Position numbers and translations under genes: made by a program. The notes below the pieces were generated by a model. It saw only the letters and a program-made list of their open reading frames with translations, made no database searches and had not been told where the DNA came from. 58,479 nucleotides of DNA from Irineochytrium annulatum (Eukaryota > Chytridiomycota > Chytridiomycetes > Chytridiales > Chytridiaceae): contig JADGJL010000043.1 of the NCBI GenBank assembly GCA_027600665.1, positions 1-58,479 on the forward strand. Direction: 5' to 3'. Positions 45,757 through 55,923 of this stretch are shown piece by piece; position 1 is the first letter of the stretch, and the number at the start of each line of letters is the position of its first letter.

Positions 45757-46634
45757 ATGATCACCCCGATCGCTCTTCTCGTCCTCTCACTGGCAAGGGC
45801 CGTGAGACCCCACGGCTTCATCGTCGGCGTCGGCGGCATTAACGGCCAGATTGGGACGACGAGGGAATACTCGAAGATCTCCTACCAGATTGGTAAGTTT
45901 GCCACAGCCGATCTCTTGTCCCTCCCAGCTGGTTTGCTGACGCATGATACCATCCAGACGACCTCCGCAACCCGGTGAGCTTCCCCTATGACAGCTACTG
46001 CCGCGATGCAGGCGCGAGTTCGCCTGTCGACATGAAGTTGGCCAATGACGGAGGCCACCACACGGTTACCTTCGCCTTCGACGTCGGCGCTCAGCATACT
46101 GGCATTTGCAAGATTGAGGTTTTTGACCCGAACGACCCGTCCGGGACGATTGTGCAGATAAAGTACGCTTTGAAAATTCCATAACCTTTTCGCACGACGT
46201 TGACCTAATAACATAGCGACCCAAACGCTTACAACAATTGCGCCATCGGCACCTCGGACGACCCGTCCGCTACTGGGGTATACCCAAACCTCGACACCGT
46301 CAAACATCTCTCGGCCAACGACCAGTGCCCCGGGTTAGTCCCTCCTGGGCTCACTGTGGACGACATGTGCATGTGGCAGTGGACGTTCCCGCTGATCAAT
46401 ACGGGCAAGATCACGTGCAAGACGTGCGTCGTGAGATTCACGTGGCGTGCCGAGCACATCGTTCCGAATGAATATGTTAGCATGTTTCCCATTTTCGTCC
46501 AGTATCCAGTTGAATTTAAGATGCTAACTTCATTTTCCTTTTTAAAGTACCAAAACTGCGTTGACGTCAACGTGATCAGAAGTGGTGGGTCGTCAGACAT
46601 TGCCAAGCCAGCCCGTCATCGTCGCCATGCTTAA
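45757..46634 (+). CDS. Secreted lytic polysaccharide monooxygenase-like protein
   Basis: Four exons, 45757-45892, 45958-46162, 46217-46475 and 46548-46634; 228 aa. The signal peptide MITPIALLVLSLARAVRP is followed at once by HGFIVG, so the mature chain probably begins with His, as required for the copper brace of LPMOs. A second His lies in GAQHTGIC, and the axial aromatic is likely in EYYQNCVDVNV, which resembles the end of AA10/AA15/AA16 cores. Many Cys pairs and MCMWQWTFPL also fit. LPMOs cleave crystalline chitin or cellulose oxidatively. The family is not certain. There is no carbohydrate-binding domain or anchor. Confidence 0.62.
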
Positions 46635-47043
46635 AGAAGCGGTGACCGGCCATTGGATTTGCTGTGATACCTTAGCTGCCACTAGACGTCTGTACTTTCC
46701 ACTGATTCCTTGTCTTTCAACATTCTTGTTATCTGCATTCGTTATCACAAAACAGTATTTTTTTTTCTTGATTTCTTTCCATAACGGATCGTATGTTAGA
46801 TGTAACGAACATTTTAATGCTATACACATGTACCAGTATTTGTTACGTGGGCTTCGTAGTTGTTAAGCCCGAATAGGCGAAACTGCTTCGGGTGCACATG
46901 GGTCGTCGCGGCTTGCAAGCACAGCCGAAACCCGCCTTACTTTCGCCTGGCATCAACGGGATCCCGCACCGACTGGCCATCTGGCGGTCTCCCGTCTCTC
47001 CAACCCCCCTCTCAAAAACGGGCCCTGTTCTCTCGGGCATCGC
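46635..47043. other. Spacer between the LPMO-like gene and RHO1
   Basis: AT-rich in its first half (T-run around 46760), then GC-richer before the RHO1 ATG. No gene seen. Confidence 0.4.
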
Positions 47044-48279
47044 ATGAACAGCGCAACAACAAGGTAAGCCGGTGATGTCTCAGCTCTCAACTTACGCCCA
47101 ACCCACTCCTCATTCCACAACAGAAAGAAGCTCGTTGTCGTTGGAGATGGAGCAGGTGAGCCCTCTTCCTGCATTGGGTGGGATTCCGAGATTGGCGACG
47201 TTGCGGCATGGCTGTGGAAGGTCCAACGTATTTAGACCGGCTGCGATGAGGCGGAGGCTGGTGCTCGAGTATTCCCCTGGAGATGCGGCAACTGATCATC
47301 GCTTTACCGTTGCTGTATAGGTGGCAAGACGAGTATGCTGATCGTCTTCAAGACGAACGTGTTTCCCGAGGTGAGAAGCTTATCAAATTGCCCTTCGACT
47401 TGATCGTCGTTATTAACGCGGCGCATCTTTCATTAACAGGAGTACATCCCGACAGGTTAGAGACTTATTGGATATGAGCTTTATGTGTGGTTGCCAAAAA
47501 TGACAGTGCTTCTCGGTGGAGGATATTGTGAAGTCCGTATGGGAAGAGCGCTATGATGGGGGGCGGAATAGGGCTGAGTTGGACAATTCAGTCGACGTTT
47601 ATCGTCCCGATGTTTCTCGGAGGATTTTGCTAATACTCTCATGTCGCAGTGTTTGAAAATCACGTGATTGACGTGCATCTCGATGGTCGGGAAGTGGAGC
47701 TGGCTCTCTGGGACACGGCCGGGCAGGAGGAGTACGACCTTCTGCGGCCACTATCGTATAAGGACTCCCACGTCGTTTTGATTTGCTTTTCGATCGCGTC
47801 GCCGGACTCGCTGGAGAATGTCGAGATGAAGGTAGGATTCAGGACACCAATTAGAACTGGCGGATGTTACTTGGCTAGTGGCCACAATTGATGTTGTCGT
47901 TCTGTTATCGTAGTGGATACCCGAAGTTAGTCACCATTGCCCGAACCTCCCCATTATCCTCGTCGGCTGCAAGATGGATTTACGGAACGACCCCACGACC
48001 ATTAACACACTCCTAGCACGGGGGCAGGGCCCGGTCACCGCAGATCAGGTTGAGTGATTTTCCCAGTAAAAAAGTTCACCACTTCTTATGCTCAAATATT
48101 TTTAGGGCCTTGCAATGGCGAGGAAGATTCAGGCCTACCGGTATCTCGAGTGCTCTGCCAAGACCGGCGAGGGTGTCTTTAATGTCTTCGAACACGCGAC
48201 ACGGGCGGCCCTGGTGTTCTCTGATACGAAGACGGGCAGGGGGGAAAGTGACTCTGCTAAGTGCTGCGTCATTTTATGA
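47044..48279 (+). CDS. RHO1: Rho-family small GTPase (RHO1-like)
   Basis: Seven exons: 47044-47063, 47124-47155, 47321-47370, 47440-47455, 47650-47831, 47914-48048 and 48106-48279; 202 aa. G motifs: [15 protein letters not shown] (P-loop), EEYIPTVFENH (effector), [29 protein letters not shown] and ECSAKTGEG. The protein ends CCVIL, a CAAX box ending in Leu that directs geranylgeranylation. The CKxDLRNDPxT stretch and VTADQG match fungal Rho1. Rho1 controls wall glucan synthesis and actin. Exon 4 is only 16 nt long, and the P-loop has Gly where most Rho proteins have Cys (GDGACGKT). Confidence 0.9.
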
Positions 48280-48558
48280 TTGTGGATGTTCGCGCTTATG
48301 TTGTGACGTGAGGCTTGGGTTATTTAGATAGAGGCTCTCCTTTTGGCTGAACGCCAGGCTGGTTTCGCTGTTTTACTTATATCATTTGCCTCGTTTTTAT
48401 TTCGTTTTGCCTTTTTTTGCTTCCTCCGTGGTAATTGTCTACATGTTACGTCTCAGAATTCTTATTCCATGTTGATGCATTTTGCTCTCTCTTCCACCAC
48501 CATTTATCAGCCGATGTTTCTATGAAGTCAGATTGGACGTCAACATGATGATGCTACT

Positions 48559-50068
48559 ATGGCTGAAAGCAGCATCGATCCAAGTGAAAAAGACATTCGC
48601 TCCACCCTCACGCCACTTCTCCCAACCAAAATGATGGATTACTTCTGGGGCGGCAGCGAGCCCGCACACGCGGGTCGCAAGCTCCGCGTCCGTGTCGGGG
48701 CATCCCTCGACAGTCTGGAGGTCTGCAACGTCAACGCGGACCACGACCCGCACTTCATCGACTCGCCTTACTTCGTCGGTAATGTTGCCGTCAGGGTCAA
48801 GAACTTCCATGGCACCACCCCGGAGGGCCAAGAGCCGATCGGCTCGTCCGCGTACTTTGGCACCAGAAGAAGGCTCTTCTCCATCCAGATCCAGGGCCGG
48901 TTTAAGCATGTCAGTATTCTCTTCTGCCCCTGAGCAACATCATTCCCTCATTGGCCTGTGCCGGAGTTGAACTGGGCATTGCGGTTGAATCTGAGGTATT
49001 TGCGGGGTGATCTATCAGCGCGAACATTGTGGCGCGAAGGTAGACGAAGGGGCACCCTTGATGTGGAGGACTGGGAGCAATACGTGTATGATGGGTATTT
49101 CAGTCATTGCGCGTTGCATATGACGACGGAGGAAAGACCGCGGCCGAGCGGCGGGGTTTCCGATTTCGCTGGAGAAATTTATGATGAGGATTACAAGACT
49201 GACTCGATTTTATAGGAGCACACCGTAGACGATGTAATCTTCGGCGCTGAGTTTGAGAAGAAGGTGAGCGGTGGAATTGCGCGCACGTCGATGCGGAAAG
49301 TAACATATTTCGCGTAGGTGAGCCCACCCACCGGCGCCTGGGTTGCGGTCAAGTTCGCGAACCTGATCGACCCGGCCTTGATCACGGACATGTATTCGGA
49401 CCGACCCTGGCTGTACTCCCCGATGCTCTGCTCGATGAACATTGTGAACGTCGTTAAGGCCGATAAGCCCGTCCACGGCGCCGCTGCTGAGCTGAAGGGC
49501 ACTGAGCCACCGCTTCACTCGGGCGGGCACGAGGTGTCGTTGCCGCTTTCAAAGGCGAAGACGACCGTGAAGCCGAACCCGGAGGAGGTGTTAGGGAAGT
49601 GGGAGTGGGGAGGTGATGTTGAGTTGAAAGAGGAGAACTCGCTATTGCTTCCGGAGGGGCAACCGATCATGGATGATGGGCATGTTTTGGACCACAAGCC
49701 TTTTGCGCCTGATGGGATCAACGAGCGAAGGAAGTACTTCAACAAGAAGTCGAACCGGGTTCATGCGAAGTTTTCGCCTGATCAAGTGTACAACCTCGAG
49801 GTAGGGCGGCTTTCTCTGTTCGTTATATTTTAAGCGTTGCTGATTCTCGAATTAGATCTTTGCTCCCTTCATCGACTTCAACACCTTTGACCTTACGCTC
49901 GGCATCAACGTTAATCTCCTCCGTTACCTTACGGGGCAACCCATCAGGCTCATGTGCAAGTCTCACTCCAAGAACGTCCCGTTCTTCATCGTCGAGTTTT
50001 TTCTTACCGGTGACGGCCCTCTGCCTCCGATGAAGCCCGATGAGATCGACCCCCCGAAGCATCAGTAA
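48559..50068 (+). CDS. DUF1769 (UPF0590) family protein, uncharacterised
   Basis: Several exons. Start MAESSIDPSEKDIRSTLTPL at 48559. Family motifs: LRVRVGASLDSLEVCNVN, YFGTRRRLFSIQIQGRFK, DDVIFGAEFEKK, VSPPTGAWVAVKFANLIDP, DRPWLYSPMLCSMNIV, and the end FIDFNTFDLTLGINVNLLRY. Function is not known in any organism. The stretch 48909-49215 between GRFKH and EHTVDDVIFG could be one 307-nt intron or hold an extra exon with a coding-like frame (LNWALRLNLRYLRGDLSART). That choice is open. Confidence 0.82.
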
Positions 50069-50715
50069 ATTTTGCCGGAACGTGTGGCGTTCGGACCTGT
50101 TGTTGATTTATTTAGCATTATATTCTTACATGTGTTGACATTCTTGCTTTTTTTCACTCACAATTTTTTCCTGTCAATGGTTAAGAATGTCCCTATTGCG
50201 AGAGCAGAATAAGACTTCTTTTGGTTTATTGAGAGCTTGATTCGCCGCTTTATCTTTTGTATGTGACCTTCTTACTACTTTCGCCCTCCGCCTTTAATTG
50301 CTTGTCAATGATCTGATCCCCCGGTGTTGTTGACATTGGAGTCGGTACGACGTGATAATGGATGAAGAGAAATTGAACAAGAAACGAAAAGTCAACCATA
50401 CAAATGAATTTCCATGCTGCGGGATGTATATTTACGGTTTGTTTGAGCGTGATTTGAATAATTATTGAATCTTTAAGTCAAATGAAGATGATAATAATGC
50501 GCTAATCAGTAATTGCAGGAAAGGTGGAACATCCATGGTGTGGCGGATTTTACCGCACAAGGAGAAATGACCGCATGTATTCAAGGGGCTACAGTAACCA
50601 CGGCCGGCGGGGCGTAGTGTTTTTCGACATAATGAACGATTTCGAAACAAATCTCGACGCTGGTAATTCAAAATAATGGCAGGGGAGTTAAAAAAAATTA
50701 AAAAAGGGCAAGATG
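50069..50715. other. AT-rich convergent spacer
   Basis: Lies between the 3' ends of the DUF1769 gene (+) and the RMND1-type gene (-). It contains A/T runs and no credible open frame. Confidence 0.5.
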
Positions 50716-52222
50716 CTAGCCTAACACTTGCCTAATCAAAACGATGATAATGATCTCCAACTTCGACGAATGCTGCTCATGCAAATGATTCCTCAGCACC
50801 TCCGCAACCTCGTTCGCATAATCCAGCTTCTTGTTGAACACCGCAATCCTCGGCCTCACGTCCAGATTCCTCGATATTCGGTCAAAAAACTCCTCCATCT
50901 TCGCGGACGACCAGCAAAAATCCGGTGAGTCCAATAGCTCCGAGTGGAGGTTAACGTGACCTCGAAGACTAAAGAGCTCGCCGAGGTTCCGGAGCACCTC
51001 CGCGCGACCCATGGGCAGCTTCTTACCCGAGAGGAGGACCTGAGGGATGTGTCGATGCTTGTGAAGGTGCGCGTCCAAGAGCTCCTCCAACGAGGCCAGC
51101 TTGGCTGAACGCGCGAGGCCCGAGGAGAAGGCGAGCTTTGCTTGGTGCGCGGGCACGTCGTATCCAATGATGATCGTGTCCGCCGAAATCCCTCCTGGCC
51201 TGTGATTTTGAAATATCAGCCTATAAGGCAAACGACCATGCAAGCGGAAAGCCGCAAAACGTACTGATTCGTATCCCGGTAATAATCAAACCACTCCGAC
51301 TCGACCGTCGCGTAAGGGTGGATAGCGACCTCGGTCGCGATGCCCAGCAGCTCCGAAATCTGCCCGTCCGTCGCTCCCCATGTCACGAACGTCCCGTTGT
51401 TGAACATGTACGCCTCAGCCTCCCCGTCCGGCGCCGTGGTAACTCCACTCCCCGACGCCTGTTGCTTCCCAGCCCCCGCCCCGCCTACGACAGCCCCTGC
51501 CACGGTCGTGGCGTCCGTGTCCGACTCCGTACCGTCCGATCCCGACGCGCCGGACGCGTTGCGCTCGCCTTCGTGTCCGCTGGACGCGACGGTTGCCGGG
51601 TCAGCAAGCGTCGGGTCCGCTAGACGGATGTGGAATACGTCGTCGGCAATGTAAGGAAGCAGGACGAGGCGGCGCTGGAGGATTGGGAGAAGCCTTTGGA
51701 AGTCGTAGTTCTCGGCCGTCGAGAAAGCGCACGCGCGTAAAGGCTGTGAACAAAAGAAGTAAATATCTACAACAGACTCCGAACTACCGGTGTACAAGCG
51801 GAGCGCACCTGTGGACTTGGTGCGGTGATTAGCGACGGCCCCGCCGCGAACTCCTCCTCGCTCTTAACATTCCGAATACCCTTCTTTTTCTTCCCCGGTC
51901 CCTTCAACTCCGGTTTCGCCGCGAACGCGGGTCCTCTCGTGTCAAAATTCGAACCCGGCCGTGGGGTCCGGAAGAGCCTCGGATCCGCCGTGAAGCGCGA
52001 CGAGCTTAAGGCGGCGGGCTGCCATGGCGGTGGTGCTCCTGATGGGTAGTTCCTGACGGTGTATCTCGGGGTGAAGTTGGTGCTGCTGGTGAGGAGGGAC
52101 GCTGGCGGCGGCGGCGCGGATGTTAGCGGCGCGCTCGAGGTCGTGGTCGAGGACGGGTAGGTGGTGAAGAGGCGGCGCAAGGCGTTGATGACCTCCTTGA
52201 GGCCCTCTGATCGTGAATGCAT
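50716..52222 (-). CDS. RMND1/Mrx10-type DUF155 protein, probably mitochondrial
   Basis: Three exons. The N-terminus (MHSRSEGLKEVINALRRLF, then Ser/Thr/Pro-rich) could be a mitochondrial targeting sequence. The DUF155 domain starts RACAFSTAENYDFQRLLPIL and has FVTWGATDGQISELL, GGISADTIIIGYD, KLAFSSGLARSAKLASLEE and FFDRISRNLDVRPRIAVFNK. It ends in one membrane segment (LEIIIIVLIRQVL). A Gly/Ser/Ala-rich insert (about 80 residues) interrupts the domain. The RMND1 family anchors or supports mitochondrial ribosomes; the sister group Rmd1/Rmd8 is cytosolic. The targeting-like N-terminus favours the mitochondrial one. Confidence 0.8.
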
Positions 52223-52645
52223 CGCAGAGCAGCTGAATGCTTTCTCTTCCTTTTACCTTTGACAGCTCTGACGTGGCCCCATTACCAACTGCGATCCCTA
52301 AGCCAAGAAGGCCGTCTCACCGGCATCCTCTCCTTTCTGTTGGCTCAGCAGCACCACAGGCAATAAAATTGCGATTTTTAGCGTAACAAATTAACCAACT
52401 TAATACATTCTCATCTCCTCTGCTCATATTATTGCAACCACCGAACACTAAAATACGAACTACTCCAGCACCGACTCGTACGGCGACTACGAAGGAACTT
52501 CTAGCAAAATTAGGCCCTGTCCGCTGAGCGGTCTCGGCCACTAGGACGGATAAATTGTGAAAAAAAGCTTGATCACGCTTGTGATAATACATTGATAACA
52601 TTGTGTATTCTCCGCATACTCCCTACCCCGCATTCGACCACTGCT
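52223..52645. other. Spacer upstream of the DUF155 gene
   Basis: No gene seen. It holds the DUF155 gene promoter and the 3' end of the proteasome gene. Confidence 0.4.
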
Positions 52646-53740
52646 CTACTGATTCGCCTCCTTTTGCTGGTCCTCAAGCATCTTCGCGACGTTCTCATCC
52701 TTAAGTAGCTTCTCGATCTCCTCCGGCTTAAACGGGTGGTAGATGACCGACCCGTCCGCTCCCAAACGCAACGTAGCGAACTCGACTAAAAAAATACCGC
52801 CGAGTCAGATTAGGCGGCTGGTTAAAGAGAAAAGAAAAAAGAAAAAAGAAAAAAGAAAATAACAAAAAACCTCCAAAGACTTACGCTTGTCCGCTCCCAA
52901 CGTGGACGAGTCCATCGTCTTAGCCAAGACCTTCACGGCCAAGCTCTTTGCCTCGTTCAGCGTGAAGTCCTCCCTGTAATCCTGCTTGAGAATGCTGGTT
53001 GCGTTCGCCGAGTTCGCGCCAATGCAGGTGGCGTTCCAGCCCGAGTAGTTGCCCGAGGGGTCAGAGTGATAGAGCTGAAACCCTTGGTGGATGTCGTAGC
53101 CGCCGTAGAGGAAGGAGACGCCGAACGGCCGAAGTCCTTTTCAGAAACAACATCATTATTCGCCAACAACGAATGCGACAAGTTATAAAAAGCAGTACCT
53201 CCGTATTGTGTGTATCCCTGCTTCAAATCGCACAGCCGCTGTACAAGCTGCTCGACCGGTATGGGCTCATTGTAGGTCAGCTCGTAGCCTTGCGCTTGGT
53301 TCCGGGTGTATTGGATGAGCGTGTTCGCGTCCGACGTAATGCCGGCGACCGCCACCGAGATGTTGCTGCGAAAGCAATTAGCAACTGGCCGCGCCGTTCA
53401 AGATTGCTCCCCCGCGACTTACTTGTTAATCTTATAGACCTTCTCGTGCGAGACCATCTGCTCTAGAAGCTTCGACGTGACCTTCTTCTCGGCCGCGAGC
53501 ACAATGCCCTCCTTCTTCGACAGAATCCCAATGGCCGTCCCCGCGTGCGAGATGGCCTCCATTGCGTATTCGACCTGATGCAGCCGCCCTTGAAAACAAC
53601 GCCACACATTAGATCTTCTGCCCTCGCGCTCAGAGATCCACGTCAAACAGCGCCGGCCAGGCGCGACGGTTGGAGAGGTTATGCTGATAATCACCTTCGG
53701 GCGAGAAGATGGTCGTGCGGCTATCGTATCGGCGCGCCAT
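52646..53740 (-). CDS. PRE9: 20S proteasome alpha subunit PSMA4 (yeast alpha3, Pre9)
   Basis: Five exons. Start [16 protein letters not shown] at 53740 and the proteasome alpha signature [20 protein letters not shown]. Other family blocks: [70 protein letters not shown] and [13 protein letters not shown]. The C-terminus carries [18 protein letters not shown]. It forms part of the outer alpha ring that gates the proteasome. The last intron contains a polypyrimidine tract on the coding strand (purine run GAAAAAA repeats around 52828-52860 on the plus strand). Confidence 0.94.
52828..52867. repeat. GAAAAAA polypurine microsatellite in the last PSMA4 intron
   Basis: Plus strand shows repeated GAAAAGAAAA/GAAAAAA units. 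On the coding strand this forms a pyrimidine-rich run within an intron. Confidence 0.7.
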
Positions 53741-54428
53741 CTGCGTTCAAGAGGTTTTAAAGATCGATAACACATCATCGGGACCGACCTTTGATGCTGG
53801 ATATGTGGGAGGACGGGTGCGGGATCAGGTCAGCTTGAACGTGCAGGATGGATTGCGCGTTCGATATTTGACGAAAGCGACAATTACTACAAGACTTCGA
53901 CAATCGCAACTGCCGATGTTGCATAGTTTTGCTCAGTGCAGAAAAGCTTGCGTTTCTAAAATCACGGAACACTGATTTTCAACAACAAGATGAACTCAGA
54001 TGTATAGATGTATGAATAACTAAAAACGCTGTGCTCGTCTGTTGAGGAGCCAGAAGGTGGCCGTCTACCGGCCGTCTGGCCGAGGGGTTCGACGTCGATG
54101 GCTTGAGCGGCGTCGATGTAGAATTCCTAGGGTTGCTCCATGGCGACGAAGACGGCGGCGTAGCATCTGGGGAGCGGGAGCCTGAGGGTGGAAGGTGCTA
54201 GGAGGGGTTAAACCGCCGAACCTATTCGAAAACAAAGGGGTAAAGGAACATTAGAATCGTCAGCGGTTGGAGAAGCATATATATTTATGTGCGAGATGAA
54301 TAAAAAAGCAACACGAAGGAAAATGCGACGAAGGTTACTCAACAATTAAAACACAAGAAGACTTTGTACAGGGATTGAGGCGACCACTAACGCCTGGACT
54401 ATAAGAGAGAGTGCTGAGCACAAAGGTA
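53741..54428. other. Spacer between PSMA4 and the first PH-domain gene
   Basis: No gene seen. A short inverted/direct motif GGCCGTCT occurs twice near 54060-54080 and could form a small hairpin. AT-rich toward the PH-gene end. Confidence 0.4.
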
Positions 54429-55319
54429 TTATCCTAAGGATTTTTCCTTCAGGTTTCTCCACCAGCTAGCGGACCTCCGGGGCACCTCAATCATGCCTGG
54501 GCGCTCCCCGTCCAGCCCGCATCGCCTGCCCCTCTCCTCCTCGACCACGCCAACCATGTGCGTGCCTTTAAAGCCACGTTCAAGGCTCGTGGACGCTTTG
54601 CCCTTGAATCCTCTCTCCGTCGACCCGAAAGCCGGGCTCGGCGTCATCGTCCTGTCGTGCAGCGTCGTCGCGTCCGACCACGCGCCGGGTGACGGTCTCG
54701 ACGACAGTGACGGCAGTGTCGAAGCCGACGACGACCGCCGCATCTTGTGCCGCGTGTCAAGCCTCGGCCCCGGAGGCGGCAGAGGCCTCGGCTCGTCCTC
54801 GACCTCGACCTCGACCTCCGTCGCCGTCGTCTGCAAACCCCCGGCCGGCATAGGTGGTCTCGCGTGGTGTGCTCGCGCGGGGTCGTCGCGCGGCAAAGTG
54901 CTGTTGGAGGTGTAGGTGGAATGCGCCCTTTGCATTGGGATGGAGGCCGTCCGCGCTGGCGGGGCTGACGACGGTGGCGCCTTCCTGCGGGTCGGCACCA
55001 CGGCCCTGATGCGTTCGACCCATTCGTCGCGAACCTGCGGGCCGTCGGCGCGGAGGACGATCACGCCACCGCCGCCGCAGACCAGGAGGTCGTCGCGCCA
55101 TCCCGAGGCTACGACGGTGCAGGCGTCGAGGTGTACGCTGATCGACGGGGGGCAGGGGTCCGAGTTGGGGTAGAGGCACAGCGTCGGGACGCCGAGTGGC
55201 TCGAGAGGGACGGTGAGGACGGCGTAGAACGGCTGCCAGCTAAGGTGGTGATCTGCTCTGGTTGAGTGGTCATCGCCGTCGACGGTCTCGAGCCAGCCCT
55301 TCTTCACGATGGTCGCCAT
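54429..55319 (-). CDS. PH-domain protein (tandem copy A)
   Basis: Single exon, 296 aa. The N-terminus is a PH domain of about 110 residues: IVKKGWLETVDG, WQPFYAVLTVPLEP, TLCLYPNSD, and the closing helix with the invariant Trp, RDEWVERIRAVVP. The remainder is disordered and Ser/Pro/Arg-rich (RRSSSASTLPSLSSRPSP). Two copies of ERGFKG occur (TERGFKGK and LERGFKGT). It ends SASWWRNLKEKSLG. PH domains usually bind phosphoinositides or proteins at membranes. The neighbouring gene at 55924 has the same plan, so they are probable tandem paralogues. No specific family name recognised. Confidence 0.8.
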   Translation of the reverse strand: MATIVKKGWLETVDGDDHSTRADHHLSWQPFYAVLTVPLEPLGVPTLCLYPNSDPCPPSISVHLDACTVVASGWRDDLLVCGGGGVIVLRADGPQVRDEWVERIRAVVPTRRKAPPSSAPPARTASIPMQRAHSTYTSNSTLPRDDPARAHHARPPMPAGGLQTTATEVEVEVEDEPRPLPPPGPRLDTRHKMRRSSSASTLPSLSSRPSPGAWSDATTLHDRTMTPSPAFGSTERGFKGKASTSLERGFKGTHMVGVVEEERGRRCGLDGERPGMIEVPRRSASWWRNLKEKSLG

Positions 55320-55923
55320 CCTCGTAATGATGATTCCAGTTGGACGGGAAGCCCATTGCAGCCTGTGGGGGCAAAACCGTGCATAACACCGAAGAGACAG
55401 GCGCGTGCAATCGTCATCTCCATCTAAACCGCGAATAGCGCGATACGCAGCAGCCTTTTAGCACGCCATCGGAGGTTGGCCAAGAGCGTGGGAACGTGGA
55501 AAGTTCGTTTGTTATGCCGGGTGGGGGGTGGGGGCACCACCGTAGCAAACAACTATGTGACCTGCACTATAATGTCGAATGAGGTTTATTCAATTCATTG
55601 TTGTTCCTAAGAGGTTTATCTACACGTTAAGTTAACATGAGGGATTGAGAAAAAACAACGAGAAGATGTGAAGATACGAAAAAATAAAACCTCGCGTTTG
55701 AACGAGCCACAGTGAATTCATACTAACACCGAAAGTTGAAATACTAATCAACGGTAATGGGCGACAAACGCAGGCAAATAATTCACAAAGGCCATTAATG
55801 AGAATAAACGAACTCGCGTAAAGTCCTGAAAAGCAGAAGACAGACTGCCGGGCGAAAAAAAACAAAAAAAAGAGAAAAAAAACTGTACACTGCTGGGCAA
55901 AGAGAAGTCTGAAAAGAACGGCC
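55320..55923. other. Spacer between the two PH-domain genes
   Basis: Contains the upstream region of copy A and the 3' end of copy B; A-runs near 55857-55880. A short hydrophobic frame (minus, 55865-55632) lacks support. Confidence 0.4.

Noticed and set aside
47156..47320. snoRNA-like C and D boxes in a RHO1 intron (GCGATGA ... CTGA)
   Set aside because: No terminal stem and no recognisable rRNA complement.
54493..54915. Plus-strand 140-codon frame opposite PH copy A
   Set aside because: Low-complexity complement of the Ser/Pro-rich tail.
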